Origin: Pigmentiphaga aceris
GTDB taxonomy: Bacteria; Pseudomonadota; Gammaproteobacteria; Burkholderiales; Burkholderiaceae_B
Direction: 5' to 3'
Assembly: GCF_008119665.1 (NCBI RefSeq)
Contig: NZ_CP043046.1
Coordinates: 4,464,001-4,528,000, forward strand
DNA length: 64,000 nucleotides
Shown here: piece by piece, positions 8,364 through 17,369 of the stretch
How the letters are laid out: each line of letters begins with the position of its first letter
How positions within the stretch are numbered: position 1 is the first letter of the stretch
The notes under the pieces: generated by a model
The model's database searches: none
Told to the model about the DNA's origin: nothing
Seen by the model: only the letters and a program-made list of their open reading frames with translations
Position numbers and translations under genes: made by a program

Positions 8364-9551
8364 TTATTTACCAGCAGCCACGGCAACCGTCTTGCTGCCC
8401 ACGCCTGCCATCGGCACCATGTGCGGCGTAACCGAGTCACCGGGACGAACACGCTGCAGGCCGTTGACGACGATGCGATCGCCTTGCGCCAAGCCGCGAT
8501 CGACCACACGCAAGCCTTCCTGCACGGCACCCAGGCGCACTTCGCGATACGCCGTCTTGTTGGCCTGATCGACCACCAGCACAAAGCGCTTGTCCTGGTC
8601 GGTACCCACGGCACGCTCGTCGATCAGCAAGGCATCACGCGCCGTGCCGCCACCCAGGCGGATACGGGCATACAAGCCGGGCAACAGCACGCCGTCGGCG
8701 TTGTCGAACACGGCATGCACGCGAATGGTTCCCGATGCCGCATCCAGACGGTTGTCGACCGAGCGGACCTTGCCTTCGCGCGGATAGCCTTCTTCATTGG
8801 CCAAGCCCAGGAATACCGATGCGCCACCCTTTTCACGCGTAGGGGCAACCACCTTCAGGTAGCTTTGCTCGTCCACATCGAAGGCGGCGTACATGCGCGA
8901 CACCGACACCAGCGTGGCAAGCGGCGCAGTACCTGCGCCCGCGGCAACGATGTTGCCCAGCGTGATGTCGGCACGCGACACCAGGCCGTCCACCGGCGCG
9001 GTGATGCGCGTGTAACCCAGGTTCAGCTGCGCACCATTGAGTGCCGCCTGCGCAGCCAGCAAGTTGGCAGCGGCTTCGCGTGACGCGTTTTCCTTCTCGT
9101 CGAAATCGCGTCGTGCAATCGCGTTTTCGGCCAGCAGCCGCTTGCCACGGGCCAGGTCGCTGGCCGCGTACTCATTGCGTGCCGTCGCGGCAGACACCTG
9201 TGCGCGGGCGCGGTCGACTTCCACGGCATACGGACGCGGGTCGATCACGAACAGCGGATCGCCCTTCTTCACGCGGCCGCCCTCGCGCACATTCACGGTG
9301 GTGAGCGTGCCCGACACCAAGGGGCGGATCTCGACACGATCGACAGCTTCGAGTCGGCCGGAGTAAGTTTGCCAATCAACGATGTTGCGGCGTACCACTT
9401 CTGCAACATCGACGGTTGGCGGCGGAGGCGGTGCAGCGGGGGTGGATTGGGCCTCGGCGGTGTTCGCCCGGAATGCCGCAGTGCCCCCCGCGCCCAGCAG
9501 GATCAAGGCCACAGCGGCTGCCATCGCCAGGCGTTTGGTGTTAAGAGACAT
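8364..9551 (-). CDS. RND efflux periplasmic adaptor, MexE-like
   Basis: A 395-residue membrane-fusion protein that bridges the pump and outer-membrane channel. It has an N-terminal signal/anchor segment (residues about 9-30), a proline run, then the lipoyl-like hairpin entry GTLTTVNVREGGRVKKGDPL and a beta-barrel region (VDNRLDAASGTIRVHAVFDN). It is the first gene of the efflux operon. A near-perfect palindrome lies 36 bases upstream and a divergent LysR gene beyond that, which is the usual arrangement for MexEF-OprN-type systems under a LysR activator. Confidence 0.92.
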   Translation of the reverse strand: MSLNTKRLAMAAAVALILLGAGGTAAFRANTAEAQSTPAAPPPPPTVDVAEVVRRNIVDWQTYSGRLEAVDRVEIRPLVSGTLTTVNVREGGRVKKGDPLFVIDPRPYAVEVDRARAQVSAATARNEYAASDLARGKRLLAENAIARRDFDEKENASREAAANLLAAQAALNGAQLNLGYTRITAPVDGLVSRADITLGNIVAAGAGTAPLATLVSVSRMYAAFDVDEQSYLKVVAPTREKGGASVFLGLANEEGYPREGKVRSVDNRLDAASGTIRVHAVFDNADGVLLPGLYARIRLGGGTARDALLIDERAVGTDQDKRFVLVVDQANKTAYREVRLGAVQEGLRVVDRGLAQGDRIVVNGLQRVRPGDSVTPHMVPMAGVGSKTVAVAAGK

Positions 9552-9586
9552 GTGAACCTCAATTCAAGAATGGGCGGAAGGACTTA

Positions 9587-9600
9587 ACCTACTACTAGGT
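9587..9600. promoter_or_regulatory. Candidate operator of the RND efflux operon
   Basis: ACCTACTACTAGGT is a 14-base near-palindrome (12 of 14 positions symmetric) centred about 40 bases before the adaptor start, where it would overlap a minus-strand promoter. Short CTAGGT-type palindromes are commonly TetR-like sites, but no TetR gene is present nearby, so the partner is unknown. Confidence 0.35.
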
Positions 9601-9632
9601 AGACAACTTCCGAGATGGCCGCATTCTCTAGG

Positions 9633-9661
9633 TTCTTCACACACGGATAAACCCCTATAAT
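9633..9661 (+). promoter_or_regulatory. Candidate sigma-70 promoter of the LysR gene
   Basis: A consensus -10 (TATAAT at 9656-9661) has TTCTTC 17 bases before it as a plausible -35. It reads toward the LysR gene at 9764. Confidence 0.45.
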
Positions 9662-9673
9662 TTGGCAACACTA

Positions 9674-9688
9674 TTCGCGCACAGCGAA
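9674..9688. promoter_or_regulatory. Perfect inverted repeat, candidate LysR binding site
   Basis: TTCGC-N5-GCGAA is an exact inverted repeat of the size used by LysR proteins. It lies in the divergent spacer between the LysR gene and the efflux operon, just after the LysR-gene -10, so it would suit autorepression combined with efflux activation. Confidence 0.4.
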
Positions 9689-9763
9689 CAATCGCCAACA
9701 TACCCGGCGCGGGACCCAAAACACCCGGGTTCGACACGCTGCACACCCTTCCAGGAGCTTCAG

Positions 9764-10780
9764 ATGGACCGATTCCAGGCAATGCAGGTGTTCCGGCGTG
9801 TCGTCGAAGCCAACAGTTTTTCTTTGGCAGCCGAAAATCTGGGCCTGCCCCGTGCCACCGTCAGCACCACCATCCAGAATCTGGAAAAGCTGTTGCAGGT
9901 GCGATTGCTCAACCGCACCACGCGCCGCATCAGCCTGACGCCCGATGGCGCGTCGTACTACGAACGCTGCGTAAGCATCCTCAGCGAAATCGAAGAAACC
10001 GAGGCGTCGTTTCGTGACGTGACACGGGGACCGAAGGGCCGGCTGCGTCTGGACGTACCGCCATCGATCGGACGGCTGATCCTGATCCCGCGTTTGTGCG
10101 ACTTCCACACCCGGTACCCAGACATCGAACTGGTGTTGGGCATGGCTGACCGCCCGGTCGACCTGGTGCAGGAAGGCGTGGACTGCGTGATCCGTATTGG
10201 TGACCTGAAAGACTCATCGATGGTGGCGCGCCGCATCGGCACGTTTGAATCGATCATCTGCGCGGCCCCCAGCTACCTGGCACGGGAAGGCGAACCGCAG
10301 ACAATCGAAGACCTGACCAAACACCAGGCCGTGCAGTATTTTTCAAGCCGTACCGGCCGTGCCTACGACTGGGACTTCATCGTCGACGGCGTGCACACCG
10401 CCATGAAGCTGAAAGGCGTGATCTCCGTCAACGATGGCGACGCCTACCTTGCCTGCGGCCTGCAAGGCTTCGGCCTGATCCAGACGCCGCGTTTCATGGC
10501 CCTGAACCATCTGGCGTCGGGTGCGCTGCGTCAAGTGCTGCCCAACACCATCTCGGCCCCGATGCCGATATCCGTGGTCTATCCGCACAACCGCCACCTT
10601 TCATCCAAAGTGCGCGTCTTCGTTGACTGGGTCGCCGACCTGTTCAATGGCTGTCCGTTGCTTGGCACGGGCGTACCGGGTGCGACGCCGGAAAATCTCT
10701 GCGGTTTTGCTGGCGAGCCGAGCGACACCACCTACCGCACCGTCATCGAGCACCACAATCTGGCAGAAAGCGTTCTCTGA
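9764..10780 (+). CDS. LysR-family regulator divergent from the RND efflux operon
   Basis: A 338-residue LysR-type transcription factor. The winged helix-turn-helix occupies residues about 1-60 (SFSLAAENLGLPRATVSTTI, LLNRTTRRISLTPDG), followed by a substrate-binding domain. The ATG at 9764 follows AGGAG and gives the standard N-terminus; an upstream in-frame start at 9662 would add 34 unrelated residues. The C-terminal tail is longer than average. By position it is the likely activator of the adjacent pump operon, as MexT and CeoR are for theirs; this is inference. Confidence 0.85.
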   Translation: MDRFQAMQVFRRVVEANSFSLAAENLGLPRATVSTTIQNLEKLLQVRLLNRTTRRISLTPDGASYYERCVSILSEIEETEASFRDVTRGPKGRLRLDVPPSIGRLILIPRLCDFHTRYPDIELVLGMADRPVDLVQEGVDCVIRIGDLKDSSMVARRIGTFESIICAAPSYLAREGEPQTIEDLTKHQAVQYFSSRTGRAYDWDFIVDGVHTAMKLKGVISVNDGDAYLACGLQGFGLIQTPRFMALNHLASGALRQVLPNTISAPMPISVVYPHNRHLSSKVRVFVDWVADLFNGCPLLGTGVPGATPENLCGFAGEPSDTTYRTVIEHHNLAESVL

Positions 10781-10842
10781 TGTAAGACGCGAGGCAGGGT
10801 GAACGCGCTACCATCGGCGCTTCCCTTGCCCGACCCTGCGTC

Positions 10843-11793
10843 ATGGCCACAGCTTCTGCGTCACCTGCCCCCTCCCCCGCCAACGTATCCGCATCCACCG
10901 CCGCGCCACCCAAGCCCGGCTGGCTGAAAGTCGCACCAGTCATCTTCCTGGTGTTCTGGTCCAATGGTTTTGTTGCCTCCAAATTCGGCCTGGCGCATGC
11001 AGAACCACTGACCTTCCTGACCTTGCGCTACGCCTGTGTGGTGGCGGTGCTGATCCTGGCCTTCGCCATCCTGCGACCACCGCTGCCCACCACACGACGG
11101 GCCTGGATGCACCTGATGGTGGTCGGCCTGCTGCTGCAAGCGGCCTACTTTGCCACCTCGTTCATTGCGCTCAGCCACGGCATGTCGGCCGGCGGTACGG
11201 CGCTGATTACGTCATTGCAGCCGATTCTGGTCGGCCTGTTCGCCCCGATGATCGCCAACGAGCGCGTCGGCGCGCGGCAATGGCTGGGTCTGGCAATGGG
11301 CGTAGGCGGATCGGCATTGGTGATCGCAGCCAAATCCAACGTTGACCTGGCATCACCGGTCGGCCTGAGCTTTGCCGTGGTGTCTCTGATAACCCTGACT
11401 GCCGGCACCTTGTGGGAAAAACGCTTCGGCTCCGACGCGCATCCGGTCAGCGCCAACCTGATCCAGTACGGCGTGGCCTTGCTGGCCACTGCCCCGCTCG
11501 CGTGGATGTTCGAAACCATGCATATCGACTGGGCCTGGCCGCTGATCGGCTCGCTGGCCTATCTGGTGATCTGCAATTCCCTGATCGCCATGACCTTGCT
11601 GCTGGGCATGTTGCGACACGGTGAGGCATCGCGTGTATCGGCCCTGTTCTTCCTGGTGCCGCCTGGGACTGCGATTTTCGCCTTCCTGTTATTGGGTGAA
11701 CGCATTCCCACCCTGGCCTGGCCCGGCATGTTGCTGGCGGCAGCGGGGATCATGCTGGTAACCCGCAAAGGAAAACCTGCGCACGAAAAATGA
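10843..11793 (+). CDS. EamA/DMT-superfamily membrane transporter
   Basis: A 316-residue inner-membrane protein with about ten hydrophobic segments arranged as two EamA repeats. Typical features are LTFLTLRYACVVAVLILAF near the first repeat and SRVSALFFLVPPGTAIFAFL in the second. Such proteins export amino acids or metabolites; the substrate is unknown here. The stop overlaps the start of the GGDEF gene by 4 bases, so the two are probably translationally coupled. Confidence 0.85.
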   Translation: MATASASPAPSPANVSASTAAPPKPGWLKVAPVIFLVFWSNGFVASKFGLAHAEPLTFLTLRYACVVAVLILAFAILRPPLPTTRRAWMHLMVVGLLLQAAYFATSFIALSHGMSAGGTALITSLQPILVGLFAPMIANERVGARQWLGLAMGVGGSALVIAAKSNVDLASPVGLSFAVVSLITLTAGTLWEKRFGSDAHPVSANLIQYGVALLATAPLAWMFETMHIDWAWPLIGSLAYLVICNSLIAMTLLLGMLRHGEASRVSALFFLVPPGTAIFAFLLLGERIPTLAWPGMLLAAAGIMLVTRKGKPAHEK

Positions 11794-12980
11794 TGCTGCA
11801 CATCCCCACCCTGCTGATCGTATCGATCTTCATCTTCAGCGCGATGGGGCTGCTGACTTTTCACGCCTGGAGTCGCGACACACGCGACCGTACCCTGGCC
11901 TACCTGGGTGCCATGATGCTGTTGGCTGCCCTGGGCGTGGTGCTGTTCAGCACAGGCAGCCCGGAAATCGACATGGCGCGGATCATCTTCGCCAACATCG
12001 TGCTGTTGCTGGGGGCAGCCATGGGCTGGACCGCCATGCGCGTATTTGCCGGACGCAAGCCCTGCGTTGCAGGCATCGTCGCTGGCCCCTTGCTGTGGCT
12101 GGCCCTGTGCGCCGTGCCGGCATTCCAGAACTCGGTAGACCTGCGCGTGTTCATCTATTCGCTGGCGGCCGTGGCGTACACCGGGGCCACCGCCGCCGAA
12201 ATCTGGAACAGCCGTAAAACCTTGGGCGTTTCCTACTTTCCCGCCTTGATACTGACCTTGGTCCACACGATTTTTTACGCCCTGCGCAGTGTCAGTCAAC
12301 AAGCCATGGATCTGGATCAGGTGCGGCTTGGCACCGGCCCGGGAGCCGTCTTCTTTTCGTTCATGCTCTTCGAATCCATGATGTACATCATCGGAATCGG
12401 CTACGTCACGCTGTCCATGGTCAAGGAACGCGCAGAACTCAGACTGAAAGCCGCCGCCTACAGCGACCCGCTGACAGAAATCGGCAACCGCCGTGCATTC
12501 ATGCAGCACGGGCAGACGCTGCTGGACGACTGCAGGCACCGTGGCAGCCCGGCCGCGCTGCTGCTGTGCGATCTGGATCATTTCAAACGCCTGAATGACA
12601 CCTTCGGCCACCCGATGGGTGACCAGGTACTGATTGCCTTCAGCAAAGTCGGGGCAGCCTCGACGCGCAAGCAGGACGTCCTGGCACGGATCGGCGGAGA
12701 AGAGTTCGCATGCCTGCTGGCCGACACCGACGCCGCGCGCGCAATCAACACGGCCGAGCAGATCAGACAGCGCTACGGAAAGCTGAACCTGTTCGAACTG
12801 GGGCAACTGAGCGTCAGCATTGGCGTGGCCACCACCGACGAGGCGGGTTACGAACTGGCCGGTTTGCTGTCGCTGGCGGATGAAGCGTTGTATGCAGCAA
12901 AGGGCAAAGGCAGGAACCGGGTGCAGATTGCATCCCGGCCCAGGCAAGATGACGCGCTCATTGCGGAAAACGCCGCCTGA
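11790..12980 (+). CDS. Membrane-anchored diguanylate cyclase (GGDEF)
   Basis: A 396-residue protein that should make cyclic di-GMP from two GTP. Six or so hydrophobic helices occupy residues 1-210 and act as a membrane sensor of unnamed type. The GGDEF domain starts at SDPLTEIGNRRAF. The active-site loop is GGEEF at residues 302-306, a functional variant. An intact inhibitory site, RKQD at 293-296, lies exactly five residues upstream, so product feedback is expected. It overlaps the preceding EamA gene by 4 bases. It is convergent with psiF. Confidence 0.88.
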   Translation: MMLHIPTLLIVSIFIFSAMGLLTFHAWSRDTRDRTLAYLGAMMLLAALGVVLFSTGSPEIDMARIIFANIVLLLGAAMGWTAMRVFAGRKPCVAGIVAGPLLWLALCAVPAFQNSVDLRVFIYSLAAVAYTGATAAEIWNSRKTLGVSYFPALILTLVHTIFYALRSVSQQAMDLDQVRLGTGPGAVFFSFMLFESMMYIIGIGYVTLSMVKERAELRLKAAAYSDPLTEIGNRRAFMQHGQTLLDDCRHRGSPAALLLCDLDHFKRLNDTFGHPMGDQVLIAFSKVGAASTRKQDVLARIGGEEFACLLADTDAARAINTAEQIRQRYGKLNLFELGQLSVSIGVATTDEAGYELAGLLSLADEALYAAKGKGRNRVQIASRPRQDDALIAENAA

Positions 12981-13002
12981 CGCGCGCCATCGCTGAAGAC
13001 AA

Positions 13003-13287
13003 TCAGCTCTTCAGACACGTCGACATGAACGTCTTGCGATCCTCCCCAGCCTTGCCTGCCGCATTGGTGTTGCAGACTTTCATCTTCTCTTGCTGACGAA
13101 GCTGCTTGTTCGACAGGCAGGTGCTCATGAAGGTCTTGCGCTCGTCGCCCTTCATGCCTTCGGCGTTTTTGTTGCAGGTGGCCATCAAGCCCTGCTGGGC
13201 CGATTGCGCGACGGTCTTGTCGGCAGCGTGCACCGGTGCCATGGCGGCACCCAAGACCAACAGACCGGAGATCAGGATTTTTTTCAT
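13003..13287 (-). CDS. psiF: PsiF-repeat periplasmic protein
   Basis: A 94-residue secreted protein with a cleavable signal peptide ending near VHAA. The mature part has two PsiF repeats, each with a cysteine pair (CNKNAEGMKGDERKTFMSTC and CNTNAAGKAGEDRKTFMSTC). The E. coli homologue is induced by phosphate starvation; its function is unknown. The ATG at 13287 is chosen because the signal peptide MKKILISGLLVL begins there; the open frame extends further upstream without similarity. No Pho box was recognised. Confidence 0.82.
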   Translation of the reverse strand: MKKILISGLLVLGAAMAPVHAADKTVAQSAQQGLMATCNKNAEGMKGDERKTFMSTCLSNKQLRQQEKMKVCNTNAAGKAGEDRKTFMSTCLKS

Positions 13288-13497
13288 GGTGCGCTCGCTA
13301 GGTAAACGCCGATGCTCGGCGCACTGACGATTCCACCAGTCGGCGCAGGTGGTGGCAAGCCCCTGAACACAATAAATTCGATGTGCGGAAAGCCGTGAAA
13401 AGGGCGAGCACAGGGTATTTCCCCGCCTCGCCCGGCGCAACACATCGTCTGGTTTACAACCCGGGCTATCTGGCCACAGGCCTTCAGCTCCTGTGTT

Positions 13498-14277
13498 TCA
13501 GCTCAACAAGAAATCACGCACCGCCTGATTGAAGCCATCGACCGCTTCCAGATTGGTCAGATGCGCACCCGACAGTTCCACGTAGCGCGCACCGGGAATG
13601 TGGTCGGCCAGGAACTTGCCGTCCGACGGCGGCGTCGGGATGTCGTGCGTGCCGGCGATCACCAGCGTGGGCGTGGTGATTTTGCCTAGTTGCGCGCGGA
13701 AGTCGGCGTCGCGCACGGCGATGCAGGCGCTGGCGTAGCCCTGGTCATTGTTGGCTTCGACCATGCTCAACAATTTCGCAGCTAGCGCGGGCGTGGCGGC
13801 GGCGTAGTCGGGGGTGATCCAGCGCGACACCACAGCCGAGGCGATGGAAGCAATGCCATCGGCCTTCACCTTGTCGGCACGCGTGGTCCAGTTTTCCGGC
13901 GGGCCGATGTAGGCGGCGGTATTGGCCAGCACCAGGCGCTTCAGGCGCGCGGGCTGGTTCAGCGCGATCCACTGGCCGGTCAGGCCGCCCATGGACACGC
14001 CCGCGAAGTGCGCTTGCAGGATGCCAAGCGCGTCCAGCAAGGCAACAGCATCCTGCCCCAACTGCGCAATCGAATACGGTCCTTGTGTGATGGTGCTTTG
14101 TCCGTGGCCGCGCGCGTCGTAACGCAGCACCTGGAAGTCTTGCGTCAGCGCAGCCAGTTGCGGTGCCCACATGTCCAGCGTGGCCCCCAGGGAGTTCGAC
14201 AGCATCAACACGGGTTTACCGGCATCACCGTCCAGTTGGTAGTGGATGCGCAGATCGTTCAGGTCGGCAAATGCCAT
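13498..14277 (-). CDS. pcaD: 3-oxoadipate enol-lactonase
   Basis: A 259-residue alpha/beta hydrolase that opens beta-ketoadipate enol-lactone to beta-ketoadipate, shared by the catechol and protocatechuate branches. The nucleophile is S95 in GVSMGG, with D212 (AGTHDIP) and H239 (SGAHLTNLE) completing the triad. The ATG at 14277 follows AAAGG and gives the standard N-terminus. It is the last gene of the ten-gene pca/cat operon, 14 bases after the YciI-like gene. A second pcaD lies at 24883-25653. Confidence 0.92.
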   Translation of the reverse strand: MAFADLNDLRIHYQLDGDAGKPVLMLSNSLGATLDMWAPQLAALTQDFQVLRYDARGHGQSTITQGPYSIAQLGQDAVALLDALGILQAHFAGVSMGGLTGQWIALNQPARLKRLVLANTAAYIGPPENWTTRADKVKADGIASIASAVVSRWITPDYAAATPALAAKLLSMVEANNDQGYASACIAVRDADFRAQLGKITTPTLVIAGTHDIPTPPSDGKFLADHIPGARYVELSGAHLTNLEAVDGFNQAVRDFLLS

Positions 14278-14291
14278 GGTTCTACCTTTCG

Positions 14292-14588
14292 TCAAAGAAA
14301 CGACTTGCCGCCGATGTAGGCCTTACGCCAGCGCTTGATCTCGACGCGATCAAACAGACCAACGGCATGAAACGGATCGGCTTCGATCAGAGCCTGGGCG
14401 GCTTCGCGCGTGTCGACGTCGACCACATACAGGCCGCCACCTGCGTCTGTACCGTCGTCGTTCAACTTGGCACCGCAGGCCAGCAGCTTGTCCTTGATCT
14501 GGTCAAGGTAAACCAGGTGCTTGTCGCGATTGGCCTTGCGCACATCCAAGGTTCCGGGCTTGTCGAAAGTTTCGATGATGAAAGGCAT
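14292..14588 (-). CDS. YciI-family protein in the pca/cat operon
   Basis: A 98-residue single-domain YciI-like protein with a ferredoxin-like dimeric fold. The conserved histidine (RDKHLVYLDQI) and the ADPFHAVGLF aspartate/histidine pair are visible. One characterised relative, TftG, dechlorinates a chlorinated hydroxyquinol, and CatC has a similar fold. Wedged between catC and pcaD with 8 and 14 base gaps, it is likely co-transcribed and may handle a lactone or a substituted intermediate. No specific reaction can be assigned. Confidence 0.75.
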   Translation of the reverse strand: MPFIIETFDKPGTLDVRKANRDKHLVYLDQIKDKLLACGAKLNDDGTDAGGGLYVVDVDTREAAQALIEADPFHAVGLFDRVEIKRWRKAYIGGKSFL

Positions 14589-14596
14589 GACGGTCC

Positions 14597-14881
14597 TCAG
14601 TTCAGGGCAATGGCAGAGGGATGCTGGGCCAGCGGCGTAACGGTAATCGCCATGTACGGATACAGTGGCAAGCCCATCAGCGTCTGGTGCAATTCATCGT
14701 TGCCCGCCACGTCGAACACGCTGTAGTTGGCGTATTGACCGGCCACGCGCCACAGGTGACGCCAGACGCCATCGGCTTGCAGCTTCTGCGAATAGGCCTT
14801 CTCTTCGGCCTTCAGGCGATCAGCCTGTTCGGGCGCGAGCGTGGCGGGAATGTTGACCTGCATATGCACGAGATAGAGCAT
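14597..14881 (-). CDS. catC: Muconolactone delta-isomerase
   Basis: A 94-residue protein matching CatC along its length: ADGVWRHLWRVAGQYANYSV and DELHQTLMGLPLYPYM are signature stretches. It converts (+)-muconolactone to beta-ketoadipate enol-lactone, the step just before PcaD. Notably, catA and catB are not in the window, so the muconolactone must come from genes elsewhere. Lies 76 bases after atoE in the same operon. Confidence 0.93.
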   Translation of the reverse strand: MLYLVHMQVNIPATLAPEQADRLKAEEKAYSQKLQADGVWRHLWRVAGQYANYSVFDVAGNDELHQTLMGLPLYPYMAITVTPLAQHPSAIALN

Positions 14882-14957
14882 TCGAAAGACTCCTGATATT
14901 CGATGGTGCGTCCCGACGATGCGCGCGGGACGCGATGTCTGATCAGATCAATTCAGA

Positions 14958-16292
14958 TTACAGATGCGGCCAGACCAGCACGGCCACGGTGTAGATGATG
15001 CCAACCCAGATCATCATCACCACGGTGTAGCCCATGATGTCCTTGAGCTTCAGCTTGGACAAGGCCAGCGCCGGCAGAATCCAGAAGGGTTGCACCAGGT
15101 CGTTCCAGGCATTGCCCAGCATGACCGACATGGCAGTCTGCGACAGCGAGGCCTGCATGGCATTGGCCGCGTCGATCATGAACGGGCCTTGAATCACCCA
15201 GTGACCGCCGCCCGAGGGCGCGAAGAAGTTGATCAGGAAGGAGCTGATCAATCCCCAGAAAGGCAACGAGGCGGGCGAGGCAAAGTTCACGAACACGCCG
15301 GCGATGCTTTCGACCAGGCCGGAGGCAGCCATCACGGCCATGATGCCGGCGTAGAACGGGTACTGCAGGATGATGCCGCCGATGGTTTTCACCCCTTCGT
15401 TCAGCTTCTCCACATAGGCCACCGGCGTGCCCAGCAAGATGATGCCCAGGAACACGATGATGTAGTTGATCATGTTCAGGTCCAGCGAGCCGCCGGTCAT
15501 GAAGTGGCGCACCGTGTAGACCACAGCCAGCGCACCGATCATGTAGCTGATGATGCGGCTGTTGTTCAGACGCGAGGCAAAGGTGTTCGCGTCGCCCAGC
15601 ACGCTTTCTGTCTTGGGCTTGACCACTTCGGCGTCCAGGTTCGGATCGATCTCGATGACCGTCTCACCGGCCTTGGGGTGCAGCGATGCATTGAGCAGCG
15701 GCAAGGTGATCAACACCACCAGGCTGGTGATCAGCATGATCGGCGAGAAGATGGTCTCGGTCAGCGGGATGATGCCCATCTTCGACTCGAAGGCATGGCC
15801 CTTGGTCGAGATCAGCACCGGAATGGTGGCCGAGAAGCCCAGGCCATACATCGTGAAGCCGCTGAACGCCGACGCGATGATCAAGGGGTAATGCACGCCC
15901 TTGACCTTGCGCGCCAGCTTCTTGGCCACGATGCCGCCGATCACCAGGCCGAAACCCCAGTTCAGGTAGCTGCCGATGGCACCGACCAGCGTGGCGGTGA
16001 TGATCGCGCCGCGCGGGGTGTGGATCAGGTCGGTGATGCGATCCAGGAAACGATCGACCAGCGGCGCGGTGGCCAGCACATAGCCCATGGCCAGGATCAC
16101 TGCCATCTGCGTGGTGAAGGCCAGCAGGCTCCAGAACCCCTTGCCCCAATCACTGACGGTTTGTGCCGGCGCGCGGCCTTCGACGAGGATGGCAAGCATC
16201 ATCGTCAACACGGTCAGCAGGATCGCGAAGACGAAGGGGTCCGGCAGATAGCGCCGCATCAGTTCGGTGAAGAAAGCCGTTATTTTTGTCAT
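14958..16292 (-). CDS. atoE: AtoE-type short-chain fatty acid transporter
   Basis: A 444-residue inner-membrane permease with about 11-12 helices, matching the short-chain fatty acid transporter family (MTKITAFFTELMRRYLPDPF; NFFAPSGGGHWVIQGPF). E. coli AtoE carries short-chain acids such as butyrate or acetoacetate. In this operon it may instead bring in a short dicarboxylic or oxo-acid that feeds beta-ketoadipate or the linked beta-oxidation-like genes. Transcribed after the 3-hydroxyacyl-CoA dehydrogenase gene with a 78-base gap. Confidence 0.85.
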   Translation of the reverse strand: MTKITAFFTELMRRYLPDPFVFAILLTVLTMMLAILVEGRAPAQTVSDWGKGFWSLLAFTTQMAVILAMGYVLATAPLVDRFLDRITDLIHTPRGAIITATLVGAIGSYLNWGFGLVIGGIVAKKLARKVKGVHYPLIIASAFSGFTMYGLGFSATIPVLISTKGHAFESKMGIIPLTETIFSPIMLITSLVVLITLPLLNASLHPKAGETVIEIDPNLDAEVVKPKTESVLGDANTFASRLNNSRIISYMIGALAVVYTVRHFMTGGSLDLNMINYIIVFLGIILLGTPVAYVEKLNEGVKTIGGIILQYPFYAGIMAVMAASGLVESIAGVFVNFASPASLPFWGLISSFLINFFAPSGGGHWVIQGPFMIDAANAMQASLSQTAMSVMLGNAWNDLVQPFWILPALALSKLKLKDIMGYTVVMMIWVGIIYTVAVLVWPHL

Positions 16293-16370
16293 GCCAGTCT
16301 CTTGGTCGGGGTGCGGTGCGGCCTTGGGTGGGCCGCGTTTTGGTTTGCGTATCGGGTGTGGATGTGGGTG

Positions 16371-17369
16371 TTACGCAGGGGGCTTGCGTCGGGCTGCCAC
16401 CAGTTGCATCAGCGCGCGGTCGCGCCAGGCAACGCGGACTTCCCATTGGTCCAGCGGCAACTGAGCACGGCGTTCGCCATCGACCTTGGCGACCAGATCG
16501 GACGTCCATGGGTCATGCTGGCCACGCTCGGCACCCATGCGTTCATAAGCGGGACCCATCTTCTGTGCGTGCGACGCGATGCCGCCACGGGTGTTCAGGT
16601 CCACCGTCTCAAACGGACCGATCAGGGACCAGCGCATGCCCAGCCCTTCGCGCACCACCGTGTCGATGTCGGCCACTGAAGCCACGCCGTCGCGAACCAG
16701 GCAATAGGCCTCACGCAGGATCGCGCCTTGCAGGCGGTTGAAGACAAAGCCTTCGACTTCCTTGCCCACGCGGATGGGCAACATGCCAGCGGCGGCGAAC
16801 AAGGCTTGCGCGCGGTCTGCGGCAGCAGGGTCGGTAAACGGCGCGGGGACGATTTCAATAACGGGGATCAGGTACGGCGGGTTGCCGGGATGGGCAACCA
16901 GACAGCGGGCGCGGCCGGGCAGATCAGTGGCATAGCGCGAGGCGGGCAATGCCGACGACGCACTGGCCAGAATCGCATCGGGCGGGGTCAGGCGGTCGAG
17001 TTCTGTGAACAGGGCCTGCTTGATGTCGACACGTTCGGGCGCGCATTCGATGACTAGCGCCACGTCTTGTGCAGCGACGGACAGGTCGCCGGTGACCAGT
17101 AACCGGGCGACCAAGGCATCCGGCTTTTCTTCGAGCAAACCGGCTGCCGCCAAGTCGCTTGCGCGGGCATGCAAAGTGTCAGGTGCCTGGGCACGCATCT
17201 GCGCATCGGGGTCGTACAAACGCACTGGGTGACCGGCGCGTGTGAATACGATGGCGAAGGCCACGCCGATGCTGCCTGCGCCGACGATGGCGATGGGTTC
17301 AAGCATGGTTTCGTGCGCGGGTTGGCTCACGGGCTTGTTCGCGGATTCGGTAGCAGCCTGCACGCTCAT
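16371..17369 (-). CDS. 3-hydroxyacyl-CoA dehydrogenase family protein, CRYL1-like
   Basis: A 332-residue NAD-dependent dehydrogenase. The Rossmann loop is GAGSIGVAFA near residue 29. The catalytic core VAHPGNPPYLIPVIEIVPAP contains the conserved histidine, and EGLGMRWSLIGPFE is typical of the single-domain lambda-crystallin/L-gulonate dehydrogenase branch. Such enzymes oxidise 3-hydroxy acids or 3-hydroxyacyl-CoAs. The ATG overlaps the stop of the SDR gene by 4 bases (ATGA), implying coupling; a second in-frame ATG 21 codons later is also possible. Substrate unknown. Confidence 0.82.
   Translation of the reverse strand: MSVQAATESANKPVSQPAHETMLEPIAIVGAGSIGVAFAIVFTRAGHPVRLYDPDAQMRAQAPDTLHARASDLAAAGLLEEKPDALVARLLVTGDLSVAAQDVALVIECAPERVDIKQALFTELDRLTPPDAILASASSALPASRYATDLPGRARCLVAHPGNPPYLIPVIEIVPAPFTDPAAADRAQALFAAAGMLPIRVGKEVEGFVFNRLQGAILREAYCLVRDGVASVADIDTVVREGLGMRWSLIGPFETVDLNTRGGIASHAQKMGPAYERMGAERGQHDPWTSDLVAKVDGERRAQLPLDQWEVRVAWRDRALMQLVAARRKPPA

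Noticed and set aside
8351..8614. Upstream extension of the RND pump frame
   Set aside because: Overlaps the adaptor gene, and pumps of this family begin at MNISRFFIDRP, here at 8350.
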